Below are positions 43,295 through 52,633 of a stretch of 64,000 nt of DNA, piece after piece. The notes beneath the pieces were generated by a model. It saw nothing but the letters and a program-made list of their open reading frames with translations, was not told the origin of the DNA and made no database searches. The translations under genes were made by a program, and so were the position numbers. Every line of letters starts with the position of its first letter. The first letter of the stretch is position 1. The stretch is taken from positions 1-64,000 of the forward strand of contig CAJTPV010000014.1 in NCBI GenBank assembly GCA_910578505.1. The letters run 5' to 3'. The DNA is from an uncultured Oscillospiraceae bacterium. GTDB taxonomy: Bacteria > Bacillota > Clostridia > Oscillospirales > Oscillospiraceae.

Positions 43295-43327
43295 ATGAAT
43301 TTATCGTTCATTTTCAGGAAGGGTTGA
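43295..43327 (+). CDS. Possible 10-residue leader peptide before mntA
   Basis: ATG 43295 preceded by AAGGAGC opens a ten-codon frame (MNLSFIFRKG) that ends five bases before the mntA start and covers its ribosome site. It could couple translation to mntA; coding value is uncertain. Confidence 0.35.
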   Translation: MNLSFIFRKG

Positions 43328-43332
43328 CCGAT

Positions 43333-43635
43333 ATGCACAAGGATATATTCACGATACCGGATATTGCAGAGCTCGTAAAGCCTGTAGTCAAAAAGTACGG
43401 GGTAGAAAGGCTTTACTTGTTTGGGTCTTATGCGCGAGGAGAAGCTGATGCAGGCAGCGATTTGGATTTTCTTGTATTCGGAGGCGAAAACTTTAAACTT
43501 ACAACAATTTTTGCTTTTGCCGAAGAACTGCGCGAAGTACTGGAAAAAGATGTCGATGTTTTTGAAATCAACGAAATCAACAGGGACAGTAGTTTTTATA
43601 GAGCGCTTATGAAAGAGAGGCTGCTTATTGCATGA
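43333..43635 (+). CDS. mntA: MntA-type nucleotidyltransferase antitoxin
   Basis: A 100-residue minimal nucleotidyltransferase with GSYARGEADAGSDLD (GSx10DxD) and a third catalytic Asp in DVDVFEI. MntA proteins AMPylate and silence the HepT toxin. ATG 43333 has AGGAAGG upstream; an in-frame extension is rejected because that DNA encodes the Ada-like protein in another frame. Its stop overlaps the hepT start (ATGA). AT-rich compared with the flanking pur genes. Confidence 0.88.
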   Translation: MHKDIFTIPDIAELVKPVVKKYGVERLYLFGSYARGEADAGSDLDFLVFGGENFKLTTIFAFAEELREVLEKDVDVFEINEINRDSSFYRALMKERLLIA

Positions 43636-43982
43636 AATATTCGGACCAGCAGCGCCTTCAAAAAATCTATGAGAAGTCATCGGAATTGTGCCAGTATATT
43701 TCTGCAAATCATATAAATGAAGAAGCTCTGTTAACAGAAGTTCCCTTGCAGTGGCTTGTCACAACGCCGTTATATAACATTGGCGAACACGTTTACAACC
43801 TTTCTGCAGAGTATAAACAAGCTCACAGTGATGTTCCGTGGGCAATGATTGCTGGGCTGAGACACCGCTTAGTGCATGACTATGAAGGTACAAATTGGAA
43901 CATTATCGCAAAAGTCGTTTTTGAGGAATTACCGATTTTTAAGGAGCAAATAAAGGAGCTTTTAGAATGGAGAACGAAATAA
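43632..43982 (+). CDS. hepT: HepT-type HEPN ribonuclease toxin (DUF86)
   Basis: A 116-residue all-helical HEPN protein with the Rx4HxY motif in RHRLVHDYEG; the Tyr is the residue that MntA modifies in studied pairs. It would cut RNA when released. It is translationally coupled to mntA and overlaps the following GNAT gene by 16 bases. Confidence 0.88.
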   Translation: MKYSDQQRLQKIYEKSSELCQYISANHINEEALLTEVPLQWLVTTPLYNIGEHVYNLSAEYKQAHSDVPWAMIAGLRHRLVHDYEGTNWNIIAKVVFEELPIFKEQIKELLEWRTK

Positions 43983-44500
43983 TCATTGCAGAAACAGATA
44001 GGCTAGTACTAAGAAGATACCAAAAAGAAGATATTCAGGACTTATTTGAATATTTATCCGATGAAGAAGTCGTGAAATATGAACCGCATAAACCCCTGAC
44101 CTTTGAGGAAGCAAAAGAAAATCTTGCATGGCGGATCAGTACAGATGAAATGATTGCTGTTGAATTGAAACATTCCCACAAAATGATCGGGAATGTATAT
44201 CTGGGCAAGCGGGACTTTGAAGCGCTGGAAATGGGATATGTATTTAACCGAAATTATTGGGGCCATGGTTACGCTGCTGAAAGCTGCAGAGCCTTGATTC
44301 AACTGGCATTCTCCCATGGCATACACAGGATATATGCGGAATGCGACCCCGACAATTTGAATTCGTGGAAATTGCTTGAAGCGTTAGCATTTCAGCGCGA
44401 AGCGTATTTCAGAAGAAATGTGTATTTCTGGAAAGACGAAGAGGATCGACCCATCTGGAAAGACACATATGTATATGCCAAATTAAACGATAACGTGTGA
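43967..44500 (+). CDS. GNAT family N-acetyltransferase (RimJ/RimL-like)
   Basis: A 177-residue acetyltransferase: ETDRLVLRRYQKEDIQDLFEYL at the start, YWGHGYAAESCRALIQLAF for acetyl-CoA binding, and ECDPDNLNSWKLLEALAF. It may acetylate a protein N-terminus or a small amine. It overlaps hepT by 16 bases and so belongs to the same transcript; whether it acts with the toxin is unknown. Confidence 0.85.
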   Translation: MENEIIIAETDRLVLRRYQKEDIQDLFEYLSDEEVVKYEPHKPLTFEEAKENLAWRISTDEMIAVELKHSHKMIGNVYLGKRDFEALEMGYVFNRNYWGHGYAAESCRALIQLAFSHGIHRIYAECDPDNLNSWKLLEALAFQREAYFRRNVYFWKDEEDRPIWKDTYVYAKLNDNV

Positions 44501-44558
44501 ATCGCAGAATTTTCCATGATATAATTGGAACCACAAATCTGGATTTGGAGGAATAATC

Positions 44559-45078
44559 GTGGGAATATACAGAATCAATCAAATGTTTGTGCCGTTGCAA
44601 AGCTAATGTCTACTATAAAACCAGACTGGTGGGATTTTGCGGGAGCAAGCCGGCAGCTGCAAGATGTATCTTTACTTGCGAATTTAATCGGCTGGTATAT
44701 TGGGGACGAAGCAAACCCTAAGGCTGGATTTTGTGTGCCGAATATGATGGGTATTCTTATTTGACAATAGAATGCCTTGGATATGATGAAAATGGAATTT
44801 TTGTTGTGGAAGAACAGTTAGAACCGTTATTGAGACAAGCTGAGGAACACGCAAGGGAAAAAGGATATCGGAACTTGAAGTATATTATAGGCTCAACTGA
44901 TATGTCATGCCATGGTAGCCCAATTCAGAATTACGCAGATGAATTGAGAGAACTAAAATCGCATGGCAGAAAGGATTTTGACTATTTTGTGCAGTACGGT
45001 TTTTCTCCAACGGGTTTTATCCCAAACTGCTATGGGGAAAATTATCACGGTATCATTATGATAAAGCCGCTCATATAA
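44559..45078 (+). pseudogene. Frameshifted GNAT acetyltransferase
   Basis: GTG 44559 with GGAGGAATAATC upstream starts the gene (GIYRINQ), but the reading moves to a second frame for KLMSTIKPDWWDF ... GWYIGDEANPK and to a third for CAEYDGYSYLTIECLGYDENG through to the stop at 45078. Both shifts look like single-base losses; the second is next to AAGGCTGG where a G seems missing. The parts in order make one GNAT of about 170 residues. It is not translatable as a whole. Confidence 0.75.
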
Positions 45079-45130
45079 ACCTGAATTTCTCGGGCAGCAA
45101 ATCAATATTCTTCTACAAGGAGGACAGATA

Positions 45131-46408
45131 ATGAACATACTGGTCATCGGCGGCGGGGGCCGCGAGCACGCCATCATCCAGAAACTGAAGGAGGACCCCA
45201 GGGCGGAAAAAATCTACGCCCTGCCCGGCAACGCCGGCATGGCGGCGGACGCGGAGTGCCATCCCATCGCCGCCACCGACATCCCCGCCATCGTCTCTTT
45301 CGCCAAGGACCACGCCATTGACCTGGCCGTTGTCGCGCCGGACGACCCCCTGGTACTGGGCGCGGTGGACGCTCTCAGCGGGGCGGGCATCCTCTGCTTC
45401 GGCCCCAGGAAGAACGCCGCCGCCATCGAGGGCAGCAAGGTGTTCGCCAAGAACCTGATGAAGCAGTACGGCATCCCCACCGCCGCCTATGAGACCTTCA
45501 GCGAACTGGACAAGGCTCTGGCCTATGTGGAGACCTGCCCCCTGCCCACGGTGGTCAAGGCCGACGGCCTGGCGCTGGGTAAAGGCGTGCTGATCTGCGA
45601 GACCCGTGAGGCCGCGCGGGAGGCGGTGCGCTCCATGATGGAGGGCCGCATCTTCGGCGACAGCGGCGCGAATGTGGTGATTGAGGAATTTCTCACCGGG
45701 CCGGAGGTGTCCGTGCTGTCCTTTACCGACGGGGAGACGCTGGTCCCCATGGTGTCCTCCATGGACCACAAGCGGGCCCTGGACGGCGACAAGGGCCTGA
45801 ACACCGGCGGCATGGGAACCGTGGCCCCCAACCCGTTCTACACGCCGGAGGTGGCGGAGCGGTGCATGCGGGAGATTTTCCTGCCCACCATCCGGGCCAT
45901 GAAAGCGGAGGGACGGCCCTTCCGCGGCTGTCTCTACTTCGGCCTCATGCTCACCCCCGAAGGACCGAAGGTCATCGAGTACAACTGCCGCTTCGGGGAC
46001 CCGGAGACCCAGGTGGTGCTGCCGCTGCTGGAGGGGAGTTTGCTGGACATCATGCTGGCCGTGGCAAAGGGCACGCTGGCGGACACCCCGGTGACATTCA
46101 GCGGCAAGAACGCCTGCTGCGTGATTCTTGCCTCCAACGGATACCCCCAGCACTACGAGAAGGGCTTCCCCATGACCCTGCCGGAGACCGGGGAAAACGA
46201 GCGGATCTACATCGCGGGGGCCGCCTGCAAGGACGGGCAGCTGGTGACCAACGGCGGGCGTGTTCTGGGCGCGGTGGCCGTGGCAGACGCCCTGCCCGAC
46301 GCCATCACAGCCGCCTACGCCCTGGCGGACCGCATCCATTTTGATAACGCCTATTGCCGCCGTGACATCGGGCAGCGGGCCCTCACGGCTTTGGGAGGGA
46401 ATGCGTAA
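45131..46408 (+). CDS. purD: GAR synthetase PurD
   Basis: A 425-residue ATP-grasp ligase joining glycine to phosphoribosylamine. Blocks: VIGGGGREHAIIQKL, VKADGLALGKGVLIC and GGMGTVAPNPFYTPE. ATG 45131 has CAAGGAGGA upstream. It resumes the purine operon after the island; no strong promoter is visible directly before it. The stop overlaps the purL start (TAATG). Confidence 0.96.
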   Translation: MNILVIGGGGREHAIIQKLKEDPRAEKIYALPGNAGMAADAECHPIAATDIPAIVSFAKDHAIDLAVVAPDDPLVLGAVDALSGAGILCFGPRKNAAAIEGSKVFAKNLMKQYGIPTAAYETFSELDKALAYVETCPLPTVVKADGLALGKGVLICETREAAREAVRSMMEGRIFGDSGANVVIEEFLTGPEVSVLSFTDGETLVPMVSSMDHKRALDGDKGLNTGGMGTVAPNPFYTPEVAERCMREIFLPTIRAMKAEGRPFRGCLYFGLMLTPEGPKVIEYNCRFGDPETQVVLPLLEGSLLDIMLAVAKGTLADTPVTFSGKNACCVILASNGYPQHYEKGFPMTLPETGENERIYIAGAACKDGQLVTNGGRVLGAVAVADALPDAITAAYALADRIHFDNAYCRRDIGQRALTALGGNA

Positions 46409-49400
46409 TGGTATATCGTATTTTTTCGGAAAAGCGCCCCGGTTTGTCCCCGGAGGCGGACAGCCTGCTGTCGGATCTGCGTGGGTTCCTGGGCATCGAG
46501 TCCCTGGCCGGTATCCGCATCCTGAACCGCTACGATGTGGAGAACATCGACCCCCAGGTCTATGAGAAGGCCAAGGGCACCGTATTCTCCGAGCCCCAGG
46601 TGGACGTGACCTGGGACGAGACCTTCCCGGAGACACGGGAGGCCCACAGCCTGCTGGCGGTGGAGGCATTGCCGGGGCAGTTCGACCAGCGCTCTGACTC
46701 CTGCGCCCAGTGCATCCAGCTGATGGCCGGGGTGGAACGGCCCCTGGTGGCGTACGCCAAGGTGTATATCCTGCAGGGCTGTCTGTCCCAGGAGCAGCTG
46801 GACAAAATCAAGCACTATCTCATCAACCCGGTGGAGAGCCGGGAAACCGGCATGGACAAACCGGACACGCTGGTCCGCAGCCACCCCCAGCCGCCTATGG
46901 TGGAGACCCTGACAGGCTTTACCGCTCTGGACGAGGCCGGTCTGACGGCGCTGCTGGACAGGCTGGGCCTTGCCATGGACATTGACGACCTGACATTCCT
47001 CCAATCCTATTTCCGGGACCAGGAGCACCGGGACCCCAGCATCACGGAGGTGCGCGTGGTGGACACCTACTGGTCCGACCACTGCCGCCACACCACCTTC
47101 TCCACCCATATCGACAGCGTTGACATTGCGGACGGCGATGTCCGCGCCGCCTACGAAAAATATCTGAACCTGCGGCGGGAGGTCTACGGCGAGGAGAAAG
47201 CCGCCCAGCGGCCCCAGACCCTGATGGACATCGCCACCATCGGCACAAAGGCCCTGAAAAAGCGGGGCGCGCTGCCGGAGCTGGACGAGAGCGAGGAGAT
47301 CAACGCCTGCTCCATCCACGTCCCCGCAGTGGTGGACGGCCAGGAGCAGGATTGGCTGCTGATGTTCAAGAACGAGACCCACAACCACCCCACGGAGATC
47401 GAGCCCTTCGGCGGCGCGGCCACCTGTATCGGCGGCTGCATCCGGGACCCCCTGTCGGGCCGGGCCTACGTCCATCAGGCCATGCGTGTCACCGGCTGCG
47501 GCGACCCCAGAGCGTCCTTTGCGGACACCCTCCCCGGCAAGCTGCCCCAGCGGAAGCTGGCCGTCACGGCGGCGGCGGGCTACAGCTCCTACGGCAACCA
47601 GATCGGCCTGGCCACCGGCCACGTGGCGGAGCTGTACCACCCCGGCTATATCGCCAAGCATCTGGAGTGCGGCGCGGTGGTGGGGGCGTCCCCGGCGGAG
47701 AACGTGCGCCGGGAGCGCCCGGCCCCCGGCGACGTGGTCATCCTGCTGGGAGGCCGCACCGGGCGGGACGGCATCGGCGGGGCCACCGGCTCCTCCAAGA
47801 GCCACAACCTGACCAGCCTGACCACCATGGCCAGCGAGGTCCAGAAGGGCAACGCCCCCGAGGAGCGGAAGCTCCAGCGGCTGTTCCGGAATCCCTGCGT
47901 GACAAAGATGATTAAGCGCTGCAACGACTTCGGCGCGGGCGGTGTCAGCGTGGCCATCGGCGAGCTGGCGGACGGGCTGGAGATCGACCTGGACGCGGTG
48001 CGCAAGAAATATGACGGCCTGGACGGCACGGAGCTGGCTATTTCCGAGAGCCAGGAGCGCATGGCTGTTGTGGTGGCCCCGGAGGATGAGGCGGCGTTCA
48101 TCGCCCTGGCCGGGACGGAAAATCTGGAGGCATATCGGGCCGCTGTGGTGACGGAGAGTCCCCGGATGGTCATGAAATGGCGGGGGACCACCATCGCCGA
48201 TCTGAGCCGGGAGTTCCTCAACACCAACGGAGCGGTGAAGCACACGGCGGTGGCCGTGCCGGAGTATGCGGGGCACGGGGTACAGCGGCCCTCCACCCTG
48301 CGGGACGTTGCCGCCAGTCTCCGGTGCGCCTCCCGGCGGGGACTGGTGGAGCGGTTCGACAGCACCATCGGCGCGGGGAGCGTGACCATGCCCTTCGGCG
48401 GCAGGACCCAGCGGACCCCCGCCCAGTCCATGGCCGCGCTGCTGCCGGTAGAACCCATGCAGGAGACGGAGCAGGCCAGCGTCATGTCCTGGGCCTGCGA
48501 CCCGGAGGCGCTGTCCGACAGTCCCTACTGGGGCGCTTACGACGCGGTGACCGCCTCCCTCTCCAAGCTGGCAGCCGCCGGAGCGGACTACAAGAAGGCA
48601 TACCTGACCCTGCAGGAATATTTTGAGAAGCTGCGCACAGACCCCCAGCGCTGGGGCAAGCCCTTCCAGGCCCTGCTGGGGGCCCTGGAGGCACAGATCG
48701 ACTACGGCTGCGCCGCCATCGGCGGCAAGGACTCCATGTCCGGGTCCTTCCTGGATCTGGACGTGCCGCCCACGGTGATCTCCTTCGCCATTGCGCCCAT
48801 TCTGGCGGGCGAGGTGCTGACGCCGGAGTTCAAGGAGCCGGGCCACCCGGTGTACCTCTTCGCCGGAGACGGCACGGCCCAGGGGCAGACCGCCGCCTGG
48901 GAGGCGTTCCACACGCTGGCCCAATCCGGCAAGGTCAAGGCCGCCTGGGCGGTGGAAAACAGCCTGGCCGACGGAGTGATGAAGATGTCCTTCGGCAACC
49001 GGATTGGCTTTAGCAGCAACAGCGACGGCTTCAACTGGTACGCCCCCTGTCCCGGCGGCATCGCGGCGGAGCTGACGGAGGACGTGGACCTGCCCTGGAC
49101 CAAACGGATTGGCGTGACCACAGCGGAGCCTGTTGTCAGCATTGCGGGCGATACCGCCGCCATCGACGAGCTGCTGGCTCTCAACGAGGCTGTTCTGGAG
49201 GACGTCTATCCCACCCGCACGGCTGAGGCCGGCGAGGTGCAGCCGGTAACATGGGACAAGGGCGCCCCCGCCGTGTTCGGGCGCGGGATCGCGCAGCCCC
49301 GGGTGGTGGTCCCGGTGTTCCCAGGGACCAACTGCGAGTACGACTCGGTCAGGGCCTGTCTCCGGGCGGGCATGACAGCGGAGACGGTGGTCGTCCGGAA

Positions 49401-50091
49401 CCTGACGCCGGACAGCCTGGAGCAGTCCGCCGTGGAGCTGGAGGGGGCCATCCGGAAGGGGCAGATCGTATTCCTCCCCGGCGGCTTCTCCGGCGGCGAC
49501 GAGCCGGACGGGTCCGCGAAGTTTATTGTGTCCTTCCTGCGCAATCCCCAGCTCTCCGACGCCATCCACGACCTGCTGCAGAATCGGGACGGCCTGATGC
49601 TGGGCATCTGCAACGGCTTCCAGGCCCTCATCAAGCTGGGGCTGGTGCCCTATGGGAAGATCATCGACACGGACGCGGACTGCCCCACCCTGACCTACAA
49701 CACCATCGGACGCCACCAGTCGTCCATTGTCCGCACACGGGTGTGCTCCAACCTCTCCCCCTGGCTGATGGGCGCGGAGCCCGGCGAAATCTACAGCGTC
49801 CCCATCTCCCACGGCGAGGGGCGGTTCATCGCCTCCGAGGCCCTGCTGCGGGAGCTGGCGGAAAAGGGACAGATTGCCACCCAGTACGTTGACCTGGCGG
49901 GCAGGCCGTCTATGGACACGGCCTTCAACCCCAACGGCTCCCTCTGGGCGGTGGAGGGCATCACCTCCCCCGACGGGCGGGTACTGGGCAAGATGGGCCA
50001 CAGCGAGCGCGTGGGCGCGAGCCTGTACCGCAACGTGCCGGGGAACTATAATATCGGCCTCTTCCAAAGCGCCGCGAAATATTTTAAGTAA
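46408..50091 (+). CDS. purL: FGAM synthetase, single-chain PurL (PurS-PurL-PurQ fusion)
   Basis: A 1227-residue single chain that converts FGAR to FGAM. The synthetase region shows SDHCRHTTFSTHID, FKNETHNHPTEIEPFGGAATCIGG and IGGKDSMSGSF. The C-terminal 260 residues are the glutaminase: VPVFPGTNCEYDS, the nucleophile Cys in LGICNGFQALI and the SHGEGRF His-Glu. It is the last gene of the purine operon. Confidence 0.95.
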   Translation: MVYRIFSEKRPGLSPEADSLLSDLRGFLGIESLAGIRILNRYDVENIDPQVYEKAKGTVFSEPQVDVTWDETFPETREAHSLLAVEALPGQFDQRSDSCAQCIQLMAGVERPLVAYAKVYILQGCLSQEQLDKIKHYLINPVESRETGMDKPDTLVRSHPQPPMVETLTGFTALDEAGLTALLDRLGLAMDIDDLTFLQSYFRDQEHRDPSITEVRVVDTYWSDHCRHTTFSTHIDSVDIADGDVRAAYEKYLNLRREVYGEEKAAQRPQTLMDIATIGTKALKKRGALPELDESEEINACSIHVPAVVDGQEQDWLLMFKNETHNHPTEIEPFGGAATCIGGCIRDPLSGRAYVHQAMRVTGCGDPRASFADTLPGKLPQRKLAVTAAAGYSSYGNQIGLATGHVAELYHPGYIAKHLECGAVVGASPAENVRRERPAPGDVVILLGGRTGRDGIGGATGSSKSHNLTSLTTMASEVQKGNAPEERKLQRLFRNPCVTKMIKRCNDFGAGGVSVAIGELADGLEIDLDAVRKKYDGLDGTELAISESQERMAVVVAPEDEAAFIALAGTENLEAYRAAVVTESPRMVMKWRGTTIADLSREFLNTNGAVKHTAVAVPEYAGHGVQRPSTLRDVAASLRCASRRGLVERFDSTIGAGSVTMPFGGRTQRTPAQSMAALLPVEPMQETEQASVMSWACDPEALSDSPYWGAYDAVTASLSKLAAAGADYKKAYLTLQEYFEKLRTDPQRWGKPFQALLGALEAQIDYGCAAIGGKDSMSGSFLDLDVPPTVISFAIAPILAGEVLTPEFKEPGHPVYLFAGDGTAQGQTAAWEAFHTLAQSGKVKAAWAVENSLADGVMKMSFGNRIGFSSNSDGFNWYAPCPGGIAAELTEDVDLPWTKRIGVTTAEPVVSIAGDTAAIDELLALNEAVLEDVYPTRTAEAGEVQPVTWDKGAPAVFGRGIAQPRVVVPVFPGTNCEYDSVRACLRAGMTAETVVVRNLTPDSLEQSAVELEGAIRKGQIVFLPGGFSGGDEPDGSAKFIVSFLRNPQLSDAIHDLLQNRDGLMLGICNGFQALIKLGLVPYGKIIDTDADCPTLTYNTIGRHQSSIVRTRVCSNLSPWLMGAEPGEIYSVPISHGEGRFIASEALLRELAEKGQIATQYVDLAGRPSMDTAFNPNGSLWAVEGITSPDGRVLGKMGHSERVGASLYRNVPGNYNIGLFQSAAKYFK

Positions 50092-50099
50092 CCAACGGC

Positions 50100-50136
50100 A
50101 GCGCCGGTCAGACGGAATATCTGACCGGCGCTTTTC
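50100..50136 (+). terminator. Terminator of the purine operon
   Basis: AGCGCCGGTCAG and CTGACCGGCGCT form a perfect 12-bp stem with a nine-base loop, then TTTTC. Confidence 0.92.
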
Positions 50137-50175
50137 ATAAAACAGCAAAGTTCCAGACAAAATGCCAAAATTCGG

Positions 50176-50204
50176 TTGACATATGTAGCATATCGTGCTA
50201 TACT
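50176..50204 (+). promoter_or_regulatory. Promoter of the secreted protein gene
   Basis: TTGACA (50176-50181), 17 bases, TATACT (50199-50204). The inverted repeat TAGCA-TATCG-TGCTA at 50186-50200 lies in the spacer and may be an operator. Confidence 0.75.
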
Positions 50205-50234
50205 GCTGGCAAACCAACACGAGGAGGACGCGCT

Positions 50235-51679
50235 ATGCCAAACAGAAAACTTTTGAATTTCTTTTTCACCTGTCTGCTCCTGCTCACCCTGGCTCCAACC
50301 GCGCTGGCTGCCTCCGTTACCATTCACGGCGGTGAAGAGCTGGGGATGGCACATTTATCCGGCAGCGAGTATGTATCCGATGTGGCGGAAAGCGGCGGCG
50401 TACTCTATTTCATGGTAACGGATGCCGCCGATGGGTACCAGAAAAAAATTCTGAGCCGCCCGGTAAGCGGGGACGGACAGACAACTGTGTATACGCCCGA
50501 CATGGCGGCGGGCTCCACGGAACTCTATTTTACCGGCATGGAACCGGCGGCCTCCGGCGGTCTATGGCTCCAGCTGGAGGACGGTCCTGGACAGGACGCG
50601 GCCCGGCGTGTGGCGCTGCTCCAAAACGGCCAGGCCGCCGCCCAGCAGACATCTACCAGCCGGGCCAGCCTGTGTCCGGAGGGCGCGGTCTGGCGGGAGG
50701 GCACGGATTTCGTCCGCTGGGACGGTACGCAGCTGACCCGCTATCCGATTCCCGCCGGGGCTGAGGAGACCGGCGACTGCGTTCTGCTCAGCGGCATGCC
50801 CTGTTTTGTCGACTATACCGGGAAAGCCGTCCGCGTCTATCAGCCGGACGGACAGACCAGGTCCATCTACACGCTCCCCGGCGGCAATTGCCGCGCGTCC
50901 CTCCATGCCTGCGGCGGCGATGTGTATCTGTCCCACTGCACAGGGGACGGCGTCAGCCCGTTTGTTTCCGATACCGCCCTTGTGCGGCTCCCCGACGGCA
51001 AAAAGCTCAGCGGTACATACTACAATATACAGCGGCTCCGGCGTCAGCCGGACGGCACGGTGCAGGTGATGGCGGCGGACGGTTCGACAAATATTGTCAC
51101 GTATACGCAGGTCTCCATCGCGCAGGACGCTCTGACCGAGCGGCTGGTGGGGGAGTATCTGACTACGGCGGAGGTCCCGATGCCCGCAATCGGAGCGGAC
51201 GGACTGCCCTCCGGCTGGCGGTTTACGGACAGCGCCGGCAATCAGTGGCTCTATGCGGGCGCCGCCGCGGACGGCGGTATTGCTGTGACAAAGCTGACCG
51301 CCGATGGCACAACCGTCGGCTATACGGCGGCGCCGCTGTCCGGGTTCCCCCTGTATCTTCGCGGCGCAGGCGTCTCTTTTGACACAGAGCCGTATATCAC
51401 GGACACGGGCTTTACGATGGTCCCCGTCCGGGGGGTGGCCTGCCTGTTGGATGCAGAGATTGCCTGGGACGGCGATACGCAGACGGTGACCGTCCGCCAG
51501 GGCGCGCTACGGTCCTGCTGACGATCGGCTCCATGACAGCGCTGGCAGACGGTGTGGAAGTCCCCTTGGGGACCCCGGCGGTCATCACCGGCGGACGGAC
51601 GATGCTGCCGCTCCGGTTCCTGACGGAAACGCTGGGCGGAGAGATCCGCTGGGAAAATGGCGCGGTTTCTATCGACTAG
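50235..51679 (+). pseudogene. Secreted protein with copper-amine-oxidase-like stalk domain, frameshifted near its end
   Basis: The open frame from ATG 50235 to TGA 51521 encodes 428 residues: a signal peptide with likely cleavage after ALA (about residue 30), then a beta-rich region (for example GGVLYFMVTDAADGYQKK). Near the end it enters a copper amine oxidase N-terminal type repeat (GFTMVPVRGVACLLDAEIAWDGDTQ), and the rest of that domain (GRTMLPLRFLTETLGGEIRW) continues in another frame to TAG 51677. A two-base gain at CAGGGCGCGCTACG restores the frame if removed. The main body is unrecognised. GAGGAGGA precedes the start. Confidence 0.7.
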
Positions 51680-51691
51680 AGACGAGAAACA

Positions 51692-51732
51692 GCGGCAGGT
51701 CCTGGGAAATTCCCGGAACCTGCCGCATTTTT
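51692..51732. terminator. Terminator between the secreted protein and aldolase genes
   Basis: GCGGCAGGT and ACCTGCCGC with an inner GGGAA-TTCCC helix, followed by ATTTTTG on the plus strand. It separates convergent genes and may act both ways. Confidence 0.85.
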
Positions 51733-51744
51733 GTATCCTTGTGG

Positions 51745-52599
51745 TCAGCCCGCCTTGCCGTCGCTGCCGCAGACCTTGATCTTATCCATTACGTACTGCT
51801 TGACCTCTTCCCGGCCCTGGGCGCTGTACTTCTTGGGGTCAAAGGTCTCCGGATGCTCCTTGAGATAGGCGGTGACGCCTCTGGTGAAGGCAATGCGCAG
51901 GTCGGTGGCGTAGTTGACCTTGCAGATACCCCTGGCGATGCACTCCCGCACCGTGTCGTCGGGCACGCCGGAGGTGCCGTGGAGCACCAGCGGCACGGAT
52001 ACAACCTCCCGAATTTCGCTCAGCCGGTTCACATCCAGCTTGGGCACGCCCTTATAGACGCCGTGGGCCGTGCCGATGGCCACCGCCAGAAAGTCCACGT
52101 CCGTGGCCTCCACAAAGGTCTTCGCCTCCTGGGGGTCGGTATACGGATTGCCCTCGCCGCCGACGAGGTCGTCCTCTTTTCCGCCCACCTTGCCCAGCTC
52201 CGCCTCCACCGGGATGTTGGCGCTGTGGCAGGCGTCCACCACGCTCTTTGTCAGGCTGATGTTTTCTGCAAAGGGCTTGGGGGAGCCGTCGATCATGATG
52301 GAGGTGTACCCGGCGCGGAACGCCTGCATAGCCAGGCCGAAGCTGCTGCCGTGGTCCAGATGCATGACCACCGGCACTGCGGCCTTTTTCGCCGCCGTGC
52401 TGACGTTGGCATAGAAGTAGTCCACGTCCGCGTACTTCACCGTGGAGGGGGTGGTCTGCAAGATCACCGGCGCGCGCAGCTCCTCCGCCGCCGCGACCAC
52501 CGCCTGCACCATCTCCATGTTCTCCACATTGAACGCGCCCACCGCGTAGCGGCCCGCCTGGGCGTCCAGCAGCAATTGTTTCGATGTAACCAGTGGCAT
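51745..52599 (-). CDS. Class II aldolase, fructose-bisphosphate/tagatose-bisphosphate type
   Basis: A 284-residue zinc aldolase: zinc His in VMHLDHGSSF, ENISLTKSVVDACH region, AELGKVGGKEDD, AIGTAHGVYKG and LHGTSGVPDD. It cleaves or forms a ketose bisphosphate; the exact sugar (fructose or tagatose) cannot be read from sequence. It lies 34 bases after the HAD gene at the end of the ter cluster and may be co-transcribed with it. ATG 52599 has AAAGGAGA upstream. Confidence 0.88.
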   Translation of the reverse strand: MPLVTSKQLLLDAQAGRYAVGAFNVENMEMVQAVVAAAEELRAPVILQTTPSTVKYADVDYFYANVSTAAKKAAVPVVMHLDHGSSFGLAMQAFRAGYTSIMIDGSPKPFAENISLTKSVVDACHSANIPVEAELGKVGGKEDDLVGGEGNPYTDPQEAKTFVEATDVDFLAVAIGTAHGVYKGVPKLDVNRLSEIREVVSVPLVLHGTSGVPDDTVRECIARGICKVNYATDLRIAFTRGVTAYLKEHPETFDPKKYSAQGREEVKQYVMDKIKVCGSDGKAG

Positions 52600-52633
52600 A
52601 AGATTGTATCTCTCCTTTCAGCAACTTGCTGAT

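Noticed and set aside
43030..43332. A long N-terminal extension of MntA.
   Set aside because: This DNA encodes the C-terminal part of the Ada-like protein in another frame, and the promoter at 43255 and ribosome site before 43333 support the short start.
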